This document shows, one piece after another, positions 27,863-35,964 of a DNA stretch of 64,000 nt (position 1 is the first letter of the stretch; every line of letters begins with the position of its first letter). The stretch covers positions 372,001-436,000 of the forward strand of contig NZ_CP187555.1 in the NCBI RefSeq assembly GCF_049860805.1. Reading direction: 5' to 3'. The notes under the pieces were generated by a model. That model did no database searches. It saw only the letters and a program-made list of their open reading frames with translations, and was not told the origin of the DNA. Source of the stretch: Parabacteroides sp900760525. Its GTDB lineage: Bacteria > Bacteroidota > Bacteroidia > Bacteroidales > Tannerellaceae. Position numbers and translations under genes: made by a program.

Positions 27863-27894
27863 ATGTGCCAATCGGGGTACTTTCATTGGCACAT
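27863..27894. repeat. Inverted repeat between purH and mreB
   Basis: Perfect 10-bp arms ATGTGCCAAT / ATTGGCACAT around 12 bases. More partial copies of the same word (GGCAATGTGC, ATTGGCTTATTGGCAAATTG) stand on both sides within 27850-27915. It is probably an intergenic palindromic repeat; it may also end purH transcription weakly. Confidence 0.7.
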
Positions 27895-27925
27895 TGGCTT
27901 ATTGGCAAATTGATTCATTATTAAA

Positions 27926-28945
27926 ATGGGATTATTTTCTTTCACACAAGAATTGGCAATGGACCTGGGGACTGCCAATACCATTATTACCTGCAACGAT
28001 AAGATGGTAGTGGATGAGCCTTCCGTGATCGCTCTGGATGCTCGTTCGGAAAAAGTGTTGGCGGTAGGACGCCAGGCACGGGAGATGTACGAAAAGACCA
28101 ATCCGAATATTCGTACGATCCGTCCGCTCCGCGAAGGTGTCATTGCCGACTTCTACGCTGCCGAGCAAATGATGCGTGGATTGATCAAAATGGCCAGCGG
28201 ACGTAAACGCTGGTTCGCTCCTTCGCTCCGTATGGTGATCGGTATTCCGTCGGGTAGTACGGAAGTCGAAATCCGTGCCGTACGCGATTCTGCCGAACAT
28301 GCCGGTGGCCGTGAAGTATATATGGTTTTCGAACCGATGGCTGCCGCTATCGGGGTGGGCATGGATGTGCTTGCTCCAGAAGGCAACATGATTGTCGATA
28401 TAGGTGGCGGTACGACCGAGATCGCGGTGATTTCGCTGGGGGGTATCGTCTCCAACAAGTCTATCAAGATGGCGGGTGACGACCTGACGAACGATATCGT
28501 GGAATATATGCGCCGCCAGCATAATATACGCGTCAGCGAACGTATGGCGGAACGTATCAAGATCAACGTTGGCTCCGCTTTGAGTATCCTCGAAGACGCA
28601 CCGGAGGACTTCGAAGTGTGCGGCCCGAACCAGATGACGGCTCTGCCGATGAAGGTGCCTGTTTCCTACCAGGAGATCGCGCATTGCCTGGATAAGTCGA
28701 TCTCCAAGATTGAAGCTGCCGTTCTGAGCGCGTTGGAACAGACGCCTCCCGAATTGTATGCCGATATCGTGAAGAACGGTATCTATCTGGCCGGTGGCGG
28801 TGCTTTGCTGCGTGGTATCGACAAACGTTTGCGCGACAAGATGGGCATCGAGTTCCATGTGGCCGACGATCCTTTGCATGCAGTGGCAAGAGGTACGGGG
28901 ATTGCGTTGAAGAACATCGACAAATTTAATTTCCTTATCCGGTAA
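27926..28945 (+). CDS. mreB: Rod-shape-determining actin homologue MreB
   Basis: 339 residues, the family's normal length. MreB forms membrane-bound filaments that steer lateral wall synthesis. Actin-fold motifs are all present: DLGTANTIITCNDKMVVDEPSVIA (phosphate 1), EGVIADFYAAEQMMRGLI, MVIGIPSGSTEVEIRAVRDSAEHAG, EPMAAAIGVGMDVLAPEGNMIVDIGGGTTEIAVISLGG (phosphate 2), and YLAGGGALLRGIDKRL (adenosine). The N-terminus MGLFSFTQELAMD holds the amphipathic membrane-targeting helix. It is the first gene of the mreBCD-mrdA-rodA cluster, separated from mreC by 100 bases that hold a long inverted repeat. Confidence 0.97.
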   Translation: MGLFSFTQELAMDLGTANTIITCNDKMVVDEPSVIALDARSEKVLAVGRQAREMYEKTNPNIRTIRPLREGVIADFYAAEQMMRGLIKMASGRKRWFAPSLRMVIGIPSGSTEVEIRAVRDSAEHAGGREVYMVFEPMAAAIGVGMDVLAPEGNMIVDIGGGTTEIAVISLGGIVSNKSIKMAGDDLTNDIVEYMRRQHNIRVSERMAERIKINVGSALSILEDAPEDFEVCGPNQMTALPMKVPVSYQEIAHCLDKSISKIEAAVLSALEQTPPELYADIVKNGIYLAGGGALLRGIDKRLRDKMGIEFHVADDPLHAVARGTGIALKNIDKFNFLIR

Positions 28946-28950
28946 ATACA

Positions 28951-29041
28951 AGTTGAAAGTTGAGGGTTGAAAGTTGGAAGTAAACGGGTGGTACACTTGT
29001 TGATTATTCAACTTTCAACTTTCAACTTTCAATTTTCAACT
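28951..29041. repeat. Long inverted repeat of AACTTTCA/TGAAAGTT units before mreC
   Basis: Left arm 28951-28980 repeats the word GTTGAAAGTTG. Right arm 29008-29041 has four consecutive units of CAACTTT or CAATTTT. The arms pair imperfectly, leaving a loop of about 27 bases. It fills the whole gap between the mreB stop and the mreC start, so it will be part of a polycistronic transcript and could act as a partial terminator or stability element. Confidence 0.8.
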
Positions 29042-29045
29042 GATT

Positions 29046-29900
29046 ATGCGTAAACTCCTGGATTTTTTAGTCAGAAAGAGGCATTGGTTCTTATTCATTT
29101 TGCTTGAGATCATATCGTTGACGTTGGTTTATCGCAATAATGCGTATCAGCGGAACATTATGTTCAGTTCGGCTAATGTAATAACCGGGCATATAGCTTC
29201 TGTCTCCGGCTTCGTCACTTCCTACCTGAACCTGCGTGAAATAAACCGGGAGCTCCTGGAGCGTAACGGGCAGCTCGAGATGGAGTTGCTCGAATTGCAG
29301 GATCAGTTGGAGATGATGCGGGCCGACACGGCTTTGTTTGCCGGTTTTGTATCTGACTCGACCGAACAGTTTCCGTATAGTTTTGTGATCGCCGATGTCG
29401 TAAACAACAGCGTTACGCATTTGTCCAATTATATCACGGTTAACAAAGGCCGTAAGGATGGAGTGGAGCCGGATATGGGAGTCGTGTCAGAACGGGGTGT
29501 CGTGGGAATCGTTTCGACGGTCTCCGACCATTTTTCCGTTGTGATCCCTTTGTTGAACCCGAAGTTCAAACTAAGTTGCAAGGTGTTGGGAAGCAGCTAT
29601 TTCGGGACGTTGAGCTGGAACGGGCGTAGTGCGCGGTTTGCCAACCTGGACGAATTACCGCGCCATGTGGAGTTTGAGAAGGGAGACACGATCGTGACGA
29701 GCGGTTATTCTGCTATTTTCCCGTCCGGGATTATTGTGGGTAAAGTGGTGGATTTCGAGAAGCAGCATGATGATAATTTCTATTCGCTTGAAGTGGAGCT
29801 GGCAACAGATTTCCAAGCGCTGAACAACGTGCGTATCATAAAGAATTACCGTCAGGCGGAGCAAAAAAATACAGAACAGGAGGCAAAGAAGAATGATTAA
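29046..29900 (+). CDS. mreC: Rod-shape-determining protein MreC
   Basis: 284 residues. One N-terminal membrane helix (about 12-30), then a periplasmic coiled coil (about 60-95, LREINRELLERNGQLEMELLELQDQLEMM), then the double beta-barrel MreC domain. Motifs: VVNNSVTHLSNYITVNKGRKDGVEPDMGVVSERGVVGIV and FEKGDTIVTSGYSAIFPSGIIVGKV. The tail is Gln/Lys/Glu-rich. It links MreB filaments to PBP2 and RodA in the elongasome. It overlaps mreD by eight bases, so the genes are coupled. Confidence 0.95.
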   Translation: MRKLLDFLVRKRHWFLFILLEIISLTLVYRNNAYQRNIMFSSANVITGHIASVSGFVTSYLNLREINRELLERNGQLEMELLELQDQLEMMRADTALFAGFVSDSTEQFPYSFVIADVVNNSVTHLSNYITVNKGRKDGVEPDMGVVSERGVVGIVSTVSDHFSVVIPLLNPKFKLSCKVLGSSYFGTLSWNGRSARFANLDELPRHVEFEKGDTIVTSGYSAIFPSGIIVGKVVDFEKQHDDNFYSLEVELATDFQALNNVRIIKNYRQAEQKNTEQEAKKND

Positions 29901-30411
29901 CAATCTACTGCGCGGCTTTATTTATTTTGTGGTGCTGGTGTTGGTACAGGTGTTGATCCTGAACAATATCCATTTCCTGCGTGTAGCTACCCCGTTTCTG
30001 TATCTTTATTTCATTTTGAAAATACCGGTGGGGACGTCACAAACGAATGTCGTGTTTTTCTCTTTCCTGATCGGATTGGTAATCGATATGTTTTCAAATA
30101 CACCCGGAATGCATGCGTTTGCCTGCACGCTGGCCGGTTTTATCCGCCAGCCGTTGATCCAGTTGTTGATGGGAAAAGATCTGCCGGAGGGGATTTATCC
30201 TTCTTACAAGACGTTCGGCTACGGCGGCTTCTTCCGCTACACGCTGCTTTTTGTCGTGATCCATCATGTGGCCTTGTTTTTGATCGAGTCGCTGACGCTT
30301 TTCGACCCGCTGTTCTTGGCGATCCGCATTGCGGCGAGCGTGGTGACTACGACTTTACTGATTTGTACAATAGAAGCATTCAATATAGAGTCCCAGAAAA
30401 GTGGCGATTAA
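29893..30411 (+). CDS. mreD: Rod-shape-determining protein MreD
   Basis: 172 residues, almost entirely membrane-embedded with about five helices (FIYFVVLVLVQVLIL; PFLYLYFILKIP; FFSFLIGLVIDMFS; YTLLFVVIHHVALFLIE; IAASVVTTTLLICTI). The motif GLVIDMFSNTPGMHAFACTLAGFIRQ is typical for the family. Its start overlaps mreC and its end overlaps the GTG start of mrdA by 11 bases, a tightly coupled order that is conserved in bacterial rod-shape operons. Confidence 0.93.
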   Translation: MINNLLRGFIYFVVLVLVQVLILNNIHFLRVATPFLYLYFILKIPVGTSQTNVVFFSFLIGLVIDMFSNTPGMHAFACTLAGFIRQPLIQLLMGKDLPEGIYPSYKTFGYGGFFRYTLLFVVIHHVALFLIESLTLFDPLFLAIRIAASVVTTTLLICTIEAFNIESQKSGD

Positions 30412-32278
30412 TACGAAATATACTCTTGACAACAGGCGTTTCGTGATTGGTGGCGCTGTTGTTTTGCTGGTTCTCATCTTTATCATCCGTTTGTTTTTCC
30501 TGCAAGTGGTGGACAACGATTATAAAGCGTGGGCCGACAGTAATGCGTTCCAGAAAAAGACCTTGATCCCTTCCAGGGGCATCATTTATGACCGCAACGG
30601 GAAGTTGCTGGTCTATAATCAGCCTTCTTATGAAGTCATGCTGATCATGCGTGAGATCCAACCGTTCGATACGCTCGACTTCTGTAACATCCTTGGCATT
30701 ACAAAAGAACTGTTTGTGAAACGCATAGCCGAGATTAAGAACAGGCGGCTGAATCCCGGCTATTCTTCCTATGTCCCGCAGGTGTTCATGAACCATCTTT
30801 CGGCACAAGAGTGCGGCGTTTTGCAGGAAAAGCTATATAAATTCCCCGGCTTTTATATTCAGAACCGGACGATCCGGGAATATGAATATTCTTATGGAGC
30901 CCATCTGTTAGGCAATATCGGGGAGGTAAACCGCGGGGATATCGAGAGAGATCCCTATTATGTGCAAGGGGATAATGCCGGACGTTCAGGTGTGGAACTC
31001 TCTTACGAAGAGGCTTTACGCGGTGTGAAGGGTGTGGAGATCCTGTTGCGCGATGCGCATGGACGCATAAAAGGACGGTATGAAGAAGGCCGCCACGATG
31101 TGGCCCCCGTGTCCGGAAAGAACCTGACGCTTTCGATCGATATGGATTTGCAGGCTTTGGGTGAAAAGCTGATGCAAAACAAGAGGGGGAGTATCGTCAT
31201 GATCGAGCCGGAGACTGGCGAGGTGCTGTGCATGGTTTCTTCGCCTTCTTATGATCCGAGCCTGTTGGTCGGCCGTCAGCGGGGTAAGAACCACATCATG
31301 TTGTCGAAAAATTCGGATAAACCTTTGTTGGACCGTGCCATCATGGGCCGCTATCCGCCGGGATCGACTTTTAAGCCGACACAGGCATTGACTTTCCTAC
31401 AGGAAGGGGTGATTACAACGGAGACGATGTACACCTGTGCACATGGATATACAGGAGCCCGTAACGGGAAACCGGCCTGCCACGGCCATGCCTCTCCGCT
31501 GAATGTGACGTATGCGCTGGCTACTTCCTGTAACTCCTTTTTCTGTTGGGGGCTGCGCGATATGATCGACAGCCGGCGGCGTTACCCCAATGTGGAAGAG
31601 GCGTTTGAGGTCTGGAAGAACTACCTGGTTTCTATGGGGTATGGCTATAAGTTGGGGATTGACCTGCCCGGTGAAAACAGAGGGTTTGTTCCGAATAGTG
31701 GATATTATGACAAATATTATCGAGGCCGCTGGAGTTCGAGTACGATCATCTCTATTGCCATCGGGCAGGGCGAAGTGTTAGCTACGCCCTTGCAGATTTG
31801 TAACCTGGCGGCGACCATCGCCAACCGTGGATATTTCATTACTCCGCATGTCGTAAAGGAGGTGCAGGATACTCCGCTGGATTCCCTTTACACGGAAAAA
31901 CGGCATACGATGGTGGAACCCAGGAATTATGAAATCGTGGCCGAAGGTATGCGGAATGCCGTCATTGGAGGTACTTGCCGGGGGGCTGCTATTCCCGGTA
32001 TCGAAGTTTGTGGTAAGACGGGTACGGCCGAGAACCCGCATGGGAAAGACCACTCGGCTTTTATCGGTTTCGCTCCGTATCAGAACCCGAAGGTTGCCGT
32101 CTGTGTCTATGTCGAGAATGGCGGTTTCGGTGCGACCTACGGTGTGCCGATCGGCAAGTTGATGATGGAGAAGTATCTGAAAGGTGAAATCTCGGAAGAA
32201 AACAAGCCGCTGGAAGAAATGATGTCGAACGCGGTTGTATCGCCAAACGTTTTATCTTTGCCGAATCGTGAGTTATAG
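30401..32278 (+). CDS. mrdA: Penicillin-binding protein 2 (elongasome transpeptidase)
   Basis: 625 residues starting with GTG inside the end of mreD. One N-terminal membrane helix (about 17-37), a PBP dimerisation domain (ISSGII-like start IPSRGIIYDRNGKLLVYNQPSYEV), and a transpeptidase domain. The catalytic Ser is in PPGSTFKP (SxxK), with SCN in LATSCNSFF and KTG in EVCGKTGTAENPHG. It cross-links peptidoglycan during side-wall growth together with RodA, encoded next. The end overlaps rodA by 11 bases. Length is normal. Confidence 0.96.
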   Translation: MAINTKYTLDNRRFVIGGAVVLLVLIFIIRLFFLQVVDNDYKAWADSNAFQKKTLIPSRGIIYDRNGKLLVYNQPSYEVMLIMREIQPFDTLDFCNILGITKELFVKRIAEIKNRRLNPGYSSYVPQVFMNHLSAQECGVLQEKLYKFPGFYIQNRTIREYEYSYGAHLLGNIGEVNRGDIERDPYYVQGDNAGRSGVELSYEEALRGVKGVEILLRDAHGRIKGRYEEGRHDVAPVSGKNLTLSIDMDLQALGEKLMQNKRGSIVMIEPETGEVLCMVSSPSYDPSLLVGRQRGKNHIMLSKNSDKPLLDRAIMGRYPPGSTFKPTQALTFLQEGVITTETMYTCAHGYTGARNGKPACHGHASPLNVTYALATSCNSFFCWGLRDMIDSRRRYPNVEEAFEVWKNYLVSMGYGYKLGIDLPGENRGFVPNSGYYDKYYRGRWSSSTIISIAIGQGEVLATPLQICNLAATIANRGYFITPHVVKEVQDTPLDSLYTEKRHTMVEPRNYEIVAEGMRNAVIGGTCRGAAIPGIEVCGKTGTAENPHGKDHSAFIGFAPYQNPKVAVCVYVENGGFGATYGVPIGKLMMEKYLKGEISEENKPLEEMMSNAVVSPNVLSLPNREL

Positions 32279-33713
32279 GAAAACAGAAATATGGAAGACG
32301 GTTGACTGGCTGACGATCATCCTGTATGTGGTCTTGATCATTGCCGGTTGGTTCAGCATCTGCGGCGCCAGTTATGAGTTCGATAACGTGGGGCTGTTCG
32401 ACCCGTCGGGCCGTCCTGGCTCCCAGTTGATGTGGATGGGGCTGTCGGTAGGGTTGATCTTTGTGATCCTGATGCTGGAAAGCGAGTTTTTTGATGTATT
32501 CGCCTATCTGATTTATGCCGGTATCATCGTGTTGCTGGTCGCGACGATCTTTCTGGCTCCCAATATAAAAGGTTCCCACTCTTGGCTCGTCTTGGGACCC
32601 GTCAGGTTGCAACCGGCTGAGTTTGCTAAGTTCGCGACGGCGCTTGCCGTCGCGAAGGTCATGAATACGTATGGCTTCAGGCTGACTACGCCCAAAAACT
32701 TTATCCTGGTATTGTCGCTTATATTCCTGCCGATGGTTTGCATTTTGTTGCAGCAGGAGACGGGATCGGCGTTGGTGTATCTGGCTTTTTTCCTGATGCT
32801 GTACCGCGAGGGAATGTCGGGATATATCCTTTTGTCGGGAGTCTGTGCGGTTGTCTTTTTTGTTGTCAGCATGAAATTCTCGGATGTGACGGCCGGAGCG
32901 ACGGCGATGGGAGAGCTGCTTGTCTCTTCTCTGATCCTGTTGATCACCGTTATTCTGGTGCAGATCGAAAGGAAAGACAGTCGTGCGATATTGGGGATGC
33001 TGGTGGCTACGGTTCTCGCTTATCTGGGCGGTTATGCTGCTTCTTTCTTTATGGAGGTCGATTATTCGCTAATAGCGATCGGGTTGGTTCTGCTTGCCGC
33101 CTGCTATCTGATTTTTCTGTCGGTCCGTAATTGGGTCTGGCATTATGTGCTGATAGCTGTCTTTGCGTTGGGATCACTGGCTTTCATGTATTCGGTGGAT
33201 TATGTGTTTACCGATATCCTGGAACCGCACCAGCAGATACGTATCAAAGTCTCGTTGGGATTGGAAGACGACCCGAGCGGCGCCGGCTACAACGTGAACC
33301 AGTCGAAGATCGCGATCGGTTCGGGCGGCCTTACCGGAAAAGGTTTCCTGAACGGCACGCAGACTAAATTGAAATATGTGCCTGAGCAAGATACCGACTT
33401 TATCTTTTGTACGGTAGGAGAGGAACAGGGGTTTGTCGGGGCTTCGGTGGTTTTGTTGTTGTTCGGTTTCCTGATCCTGCGCCTGATCGTACTGGCGGAG
33501 CGGCAAAGTTTCACGTTCAACCGGGTGTACGGCTATAGTGTCGCTTCCATCTTTTTCTTCCACTTAGCCATTAATATCGGGATGGTGACGGGGCTTACGC
33601 CTGTGATCGGCATTCCGTTGCCTTTCTTTAGCTATGGAGGTTCTTCTCTTTGGGGATTTACGATCCTGCTCTTCATCTTCCTTCGCCTGGATGCCTCCAG
33701 GAGGGAACGGTAG
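32268..33713 (+). CDS. rodA: SEDS peptidoglycan polymerase RodA
   Basis: 481 residues from the GTG at 32268 (MSYRKTEIWKTVDW). A TTG start at 32235 would overlap mrdA by 44 bases and is less likely. About ten membrane helices are seen, plus SEDS motifs: SHSWLVLGPVRLQPAEFAKFATAL, QQETGSALVYLAFFL, and NQSKIAIGSGGLTGKGFLNGTQTKLKYVPEQDTDFIF, ending GIPLPFFSYGGSSLWGF. The Asp in the WxxD-equivalent loop region and the PEQDTDFIF motif are as in active polymerases. It works with PBP2. It is the last gene of the operon. Confidence 0.95.
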   Translation: MSYRKTEIWKTVDWLTIILYVVLIIAGWFSICGASYEFDNVGLFDPSGRPGSQLMWMGLSVGLIFVILMLESEFFDVFAYLIYAGIIVLLVATIFLAPNIKGSHSWLVLGPVRLQPAEFAKFATALAVAKVMNTYGFRLTTPKNFILVLSLIFLPMVCILLQQETGSALVYLAFFLMLYREGMSGYILLSGVCAVVFFVVSMKFSDVTAGATAMGELLVSSLILLITVILVQIERKDSRAILGMLVATVLAYLGGYAASFFMEVDYSLIAIGLVLLAACYLIFLSVRNWVWHYVLIAVFALGSLAFMYSVDYVFTDILEPHQQIRIKVSLGLEDDPSGAGYNVNQSKIAIGSGGLTGKGFLNGTQTKLKYVPEQDTDFIFCTVGEEQGFVGASVVLLLFGFLILRLIVLAERQSFTFNRVYGYSVASIFFFHLAINIGMVTGLTPVIGIPLPFFSYGGSSLWGFTILLFIFLRLDASRRER

Positions 33714-33720
33714 CAAGGGT

Positions 33721-33789
33721 GTAGTCGTACTTAGGTGTATGAGGTAGTTGTGCTTAGATGTACGAGGTCGTCGTACTGGGAAATACGGG
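33721..33789 (+). repeat. Three tandem 23-bp repeats
   Basis: Units 33721-33743, 33744-33766 and 33767-33789 share GTAGTnGTnCTTAGnTGTAnGAG; the third is more diverged. They lie between the convergent ends of rodA and gldH. Confidence 0.85.
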
Positions 33790-33827
33790 CTGCCTTGATT
33801 GAAAGCAATATGCCCCGACAGTAAATG

Positions 33828-34286
33828 TTAACGGGAAGGGCGGACCGAGAAGCCGATTTCCTGTATGCCTTTCAGGGCATCGTCTCGCATTCCCTGGCGG
33901 AAACTGAACGTATATTGTCCGGCATACGGGAATTTATATCGCGAATGGATGGGAAAACTGCTCTGATATAAGGATATGCCGTGCCCGTGCCATTTGCCGA
34001 ACTCGTCGGCAAGCGTGCATTCGATCGTATCCCGGCGGAGCGGGCCGATCGGCCGCTCTTCGCTACAGAAAAGCCATAAGTTCTGATAAGGATACAAATT
34101 ATTGTTCCTTACTTCCAGTGTCAGGTCGTAAGGAACAGATATGTCTTTCACCTCGAAGGTGAAATAATATTCCTTGTCCTTTTCCCACGTGATGTTGTTG
34201 ATTGCCTGATACTGGTCGTACAAGGCTGGATTTTCGCAGGAAAAGAACAGGATGCAAGTCAATATGGCAATGATTCCTTTAAGCAT
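33828..34286 (-). CDS. gldH: Gliding-motility-type lipoprotein GldH
   Basis: 152 residues from the ATG at 34286. A longer frame to 34388 would read through the repetitive tail region of the upstream gene and is not credible. The lipoprotein signal is IIAILTCILFFSC with Cys17. The mature part (QAINNITWEKDKEYYFTFEVKDISVPYDLTLEVRNNNLYPYQNLWLF ... YQSSFPIHSRYKFPYAGQYTFSFRQGMRDDALKGIQEIGFSV) matches the GldH pattern with beta strands. GldH is required for gliding in flavobacteria but is widespread in non-gliding Bacteroidales, where its job is unclear. Its start overlaps the end of the RicT-like gene by eight bases. Confidence 0.88.
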   Translation of the reverse strand: MLKGIIAILTCILFFSCENPALYDQYQAINNITWEKDKEYYFTFEVKDISVPYDLTLEVRNNNLYPYQNLWLFCSEERPIGPLRRDTIECTLADEFGKWHGHGISLYQSSFPIHSRYKFPYAGQYTFSFRQGMRDDALKGIQEIGFSVRPSR

Positions 34287-35811
34287 CCGGCTTTGTGTCA
34301 GGCTTGCTTTCTGGTTTGGAGTCCGGCTTGGAATCCGGCTTGGAATCCTGTTTGGCAGCAGGCTTGGCTTGTTGCTGAGGTTTGTCATTATTCGGTTGCT
34401 TATCGTTATTTACTCGGTTCGGACGCTGCCTGTTACGGTTGTTCTCCCGGTTATTTTCGCGGTTGTTGTCACGGTTCTCCCGCTCACGATTGTTCTCACG
34501 GTTGTTATTCTCGCGGTTCCCGTTGTTGCGGTTACGGTTTCCGTTGCCGTTCTTGTTGCCGTTTCCTTTGCCGTTTTTATTTTCGTTACCGTTGTTGTTT
34601 GTCTTTTCTCCGTTGGAAGGCTTGTTATTCCCTTCGTTGTTGGGGGTAGCTACGGCTTCTTTCGGCAGACTATCCTTGCTATTGCCGTTGTTCTCTTTAT
34701 TACCGTTGCCATTTCCGTTACGTTTCTTTTTCTTCTTTTTCAGGGAAGAATCGAAACGGGTGACGCTGTCCTGCCCCAGGATATCCTGTGCATCGCGTTT
34801 AGGAGGCTGTGGCTTGGTATCGGCTTCGAGCGTGGCGGGTTTCGTCCCCTTCTTGTTCATGTTGATGACGTCGAAGGCGCGGTCCGCAGAGATCGTAACC
34901 AGATTGGCGGCGAACGATTTATCGGTTGAGTAAGTGATTTCCCGTTTGAAGATATCCGTTTTGAAGTGATAATAGGTATTGTCTTTCGTCTCCAGCACCA
35001 TCTCGCGTGACGGCAGGCGCTTTTGCGCTTCCACATAGGCATCCACTTCATAGTTGATGCAGCATTTCAGCTTGGCGCATTGGCCGGCTAACTTTTGCGG
35101 GTTCATGGAGATGTCCTGATAGCGGGCCGCACCTGTGGCAACCGATACAAAGTTGGTCATCCAGCTTGAACAGCATAGCTCACGTCCGCAGGGGCCGATG
35201 CCGCCGATACGTCCGGCTTCCTGCCGGGCGCCGATCTGTTTCATTTCGATACGGACGCGGAAGGCTTCGGCGAGCACTTTGATCAGCTGGCGGAAGTCCA
35301 CACGCTCGTCGGCAATGTAATAAAAGATCGCCTTGTTGCCGTCTCCCTGGTATTCCACGTCTCCGATCTTCATGTTCAACCCCAGGTCGGCAGCGATTTG
35401 GCGCGAACGGATCATCGTGGCATGTTCCTTACCCTTCGCCTCTTCGTATTTTTCGATATCGGTCGGTTTGGCTTTGCGATACACCTTCTTGGGTTCATTA
35501 CCTTCGCCGGTGCGGATATTGTTCTTTTTCATCTGGAGAAGGACCAGTTTGCCGGTCAGTGTCACGGTCCCGATATCGTGTCCGGGGCTGGCTTCTACTG
35601 CAACCATATCTCCTTTTTCCAGTGGAATTTTAGAACTGTTGAGATAGTACCCTTTACGGGTGTTCTTAAACTGGACTTCCACATAATCGGTTGCGTTTGC
35701 CGCATCGGGTACGTCGCAAAGCCAGTCATAAGTGTTCAGTTTATTATTTTGTATTTTACTGCATCCTTTTTTACCCATGCAGCAACTTCCTGTATTTAAT
35801 TTAAAATCCAT
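34279..35811 (-). CDS. PSP1/RicT-family protein with long Asn/Lys-rich tail
   Basis: 510 residues from the ATG at 35811 (MDFKLNTGSCCMGKKGCSK); an upstream in-frame start at 35856 is less likely. The PSP1 domain covers about 30-290, with DLGLNMKIGDVEYQGDGNKAIFYYIADERVDFR and the conserved cysteines of RicT-like proteins in GGIGPCGRELCCSSW and GQCAKLKCCINYE. RicT is part of the Fe-S-containing Y-complex in Bacillus that affects RNA maturation; the Bacteroidetes role is not known to me. After about residue 330 the protein becomes a low-complexity tail of Lys, Asn, Gly, Glu and Arg with NREN and KPDS repeats. Its gene is coupled to gldH. Confidence 0.88.
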   Translation of the reverse strand: MDFKLNTGSCCMGKKGCSKIQNNKLNTYDWLCDVPDAANATDYVEVQFKNTRKGYYLNSSKIPLEKGDMVAVEASPGHDIGTVTLTGKLVLLQMKKNNIRTGEGNEPKKVYRKAKPTDIEKYEEAKGKEHATMIRSRQIAADLGLNMKIGDVEYQGDGNKAIFYYIADERVDFRQLIKVLAEAFRVRIEMKQIGARQEAGRIGGIGPCGRELCCSSWMTNFVSVATGAARYQDISMNPQKLAGQCAKLKCCINYEVDAYVEAQKRLPSREMVLETKDNTYYHFKTDIFKREITYSTDKSFAANLVTISADRAFDVINMNKKGTKPATLEADTKPQPPKRDAQDILGQDSVTRFDSSLKKKKKKRNGNGNGNKENNGNSKDSLPKEAVATPNNEGNNKPSNGEKTNNNGNENKNGKGNGNKNGNGNRNRNNGNRENNNRENNRERENRDNNRENNRENNRNRQRPNRVNNDKQPNNDKPQQQAKPAAKQDSKPDSKPDSKPESKPDTKPDA

Positions 35812-35853
35812 TTGTCTGGTATATATAATGTATTTATAGTGCGTACAATTACG

Positions 35854-35886
35854 CAAAAATAGTCAAAATATTTGGTTCGTAGCAAA
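35854..35886 (-). promoter_or_regulatory. Promoter of the RicT-like/gldH operon
   Basis: On the minus strand TTTG (35886-35883) and TATTTTTG (35861-35854) are 21 bases apart, a full match to the Bacteroidetes promoter consensus. The gene start at 35811 leaves a leader of about 35 bases. Confidence 0.7.
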
Positions 35887-35907
35887 TGAAGAATGAATTA
35901 TAAAGAG

Positions 35908-35941
35908 AAAGGGCAAAACAGAATGTTCCGTTTTGCCCTTT
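35908..35941 (-). terminator. Terminator of the serine palmitoyltransferase gene
   Basis: Perfect 12-bp stem AAAGGGCAAAAC / GTTTTGCCCTTT with a 10-base loop, 23 bases after the stop on the minus strand, followed by a T-rich stretch. Confidence 0.8.
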
Positions 35942-35964
35942 TCAATATCTTTACCACTGCTGAT

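Noticed and set aside
27932..29011. Long open frame (359 codons) antisense to mreB
   Set aside because: It mirrors a strongly conserved gene, has His/Thr/Arg-rich composition typical of reverse-strand shadows, and shows no domain.
34252..34933. Plus-strand frames with very hydrophobic Leu/Phe/Val runs
   Set aside because: They are the complement of the Asn/Lys/Arg/Glu-rich tail of the RicT-like gene, which forces such composition; not membrane proteins.
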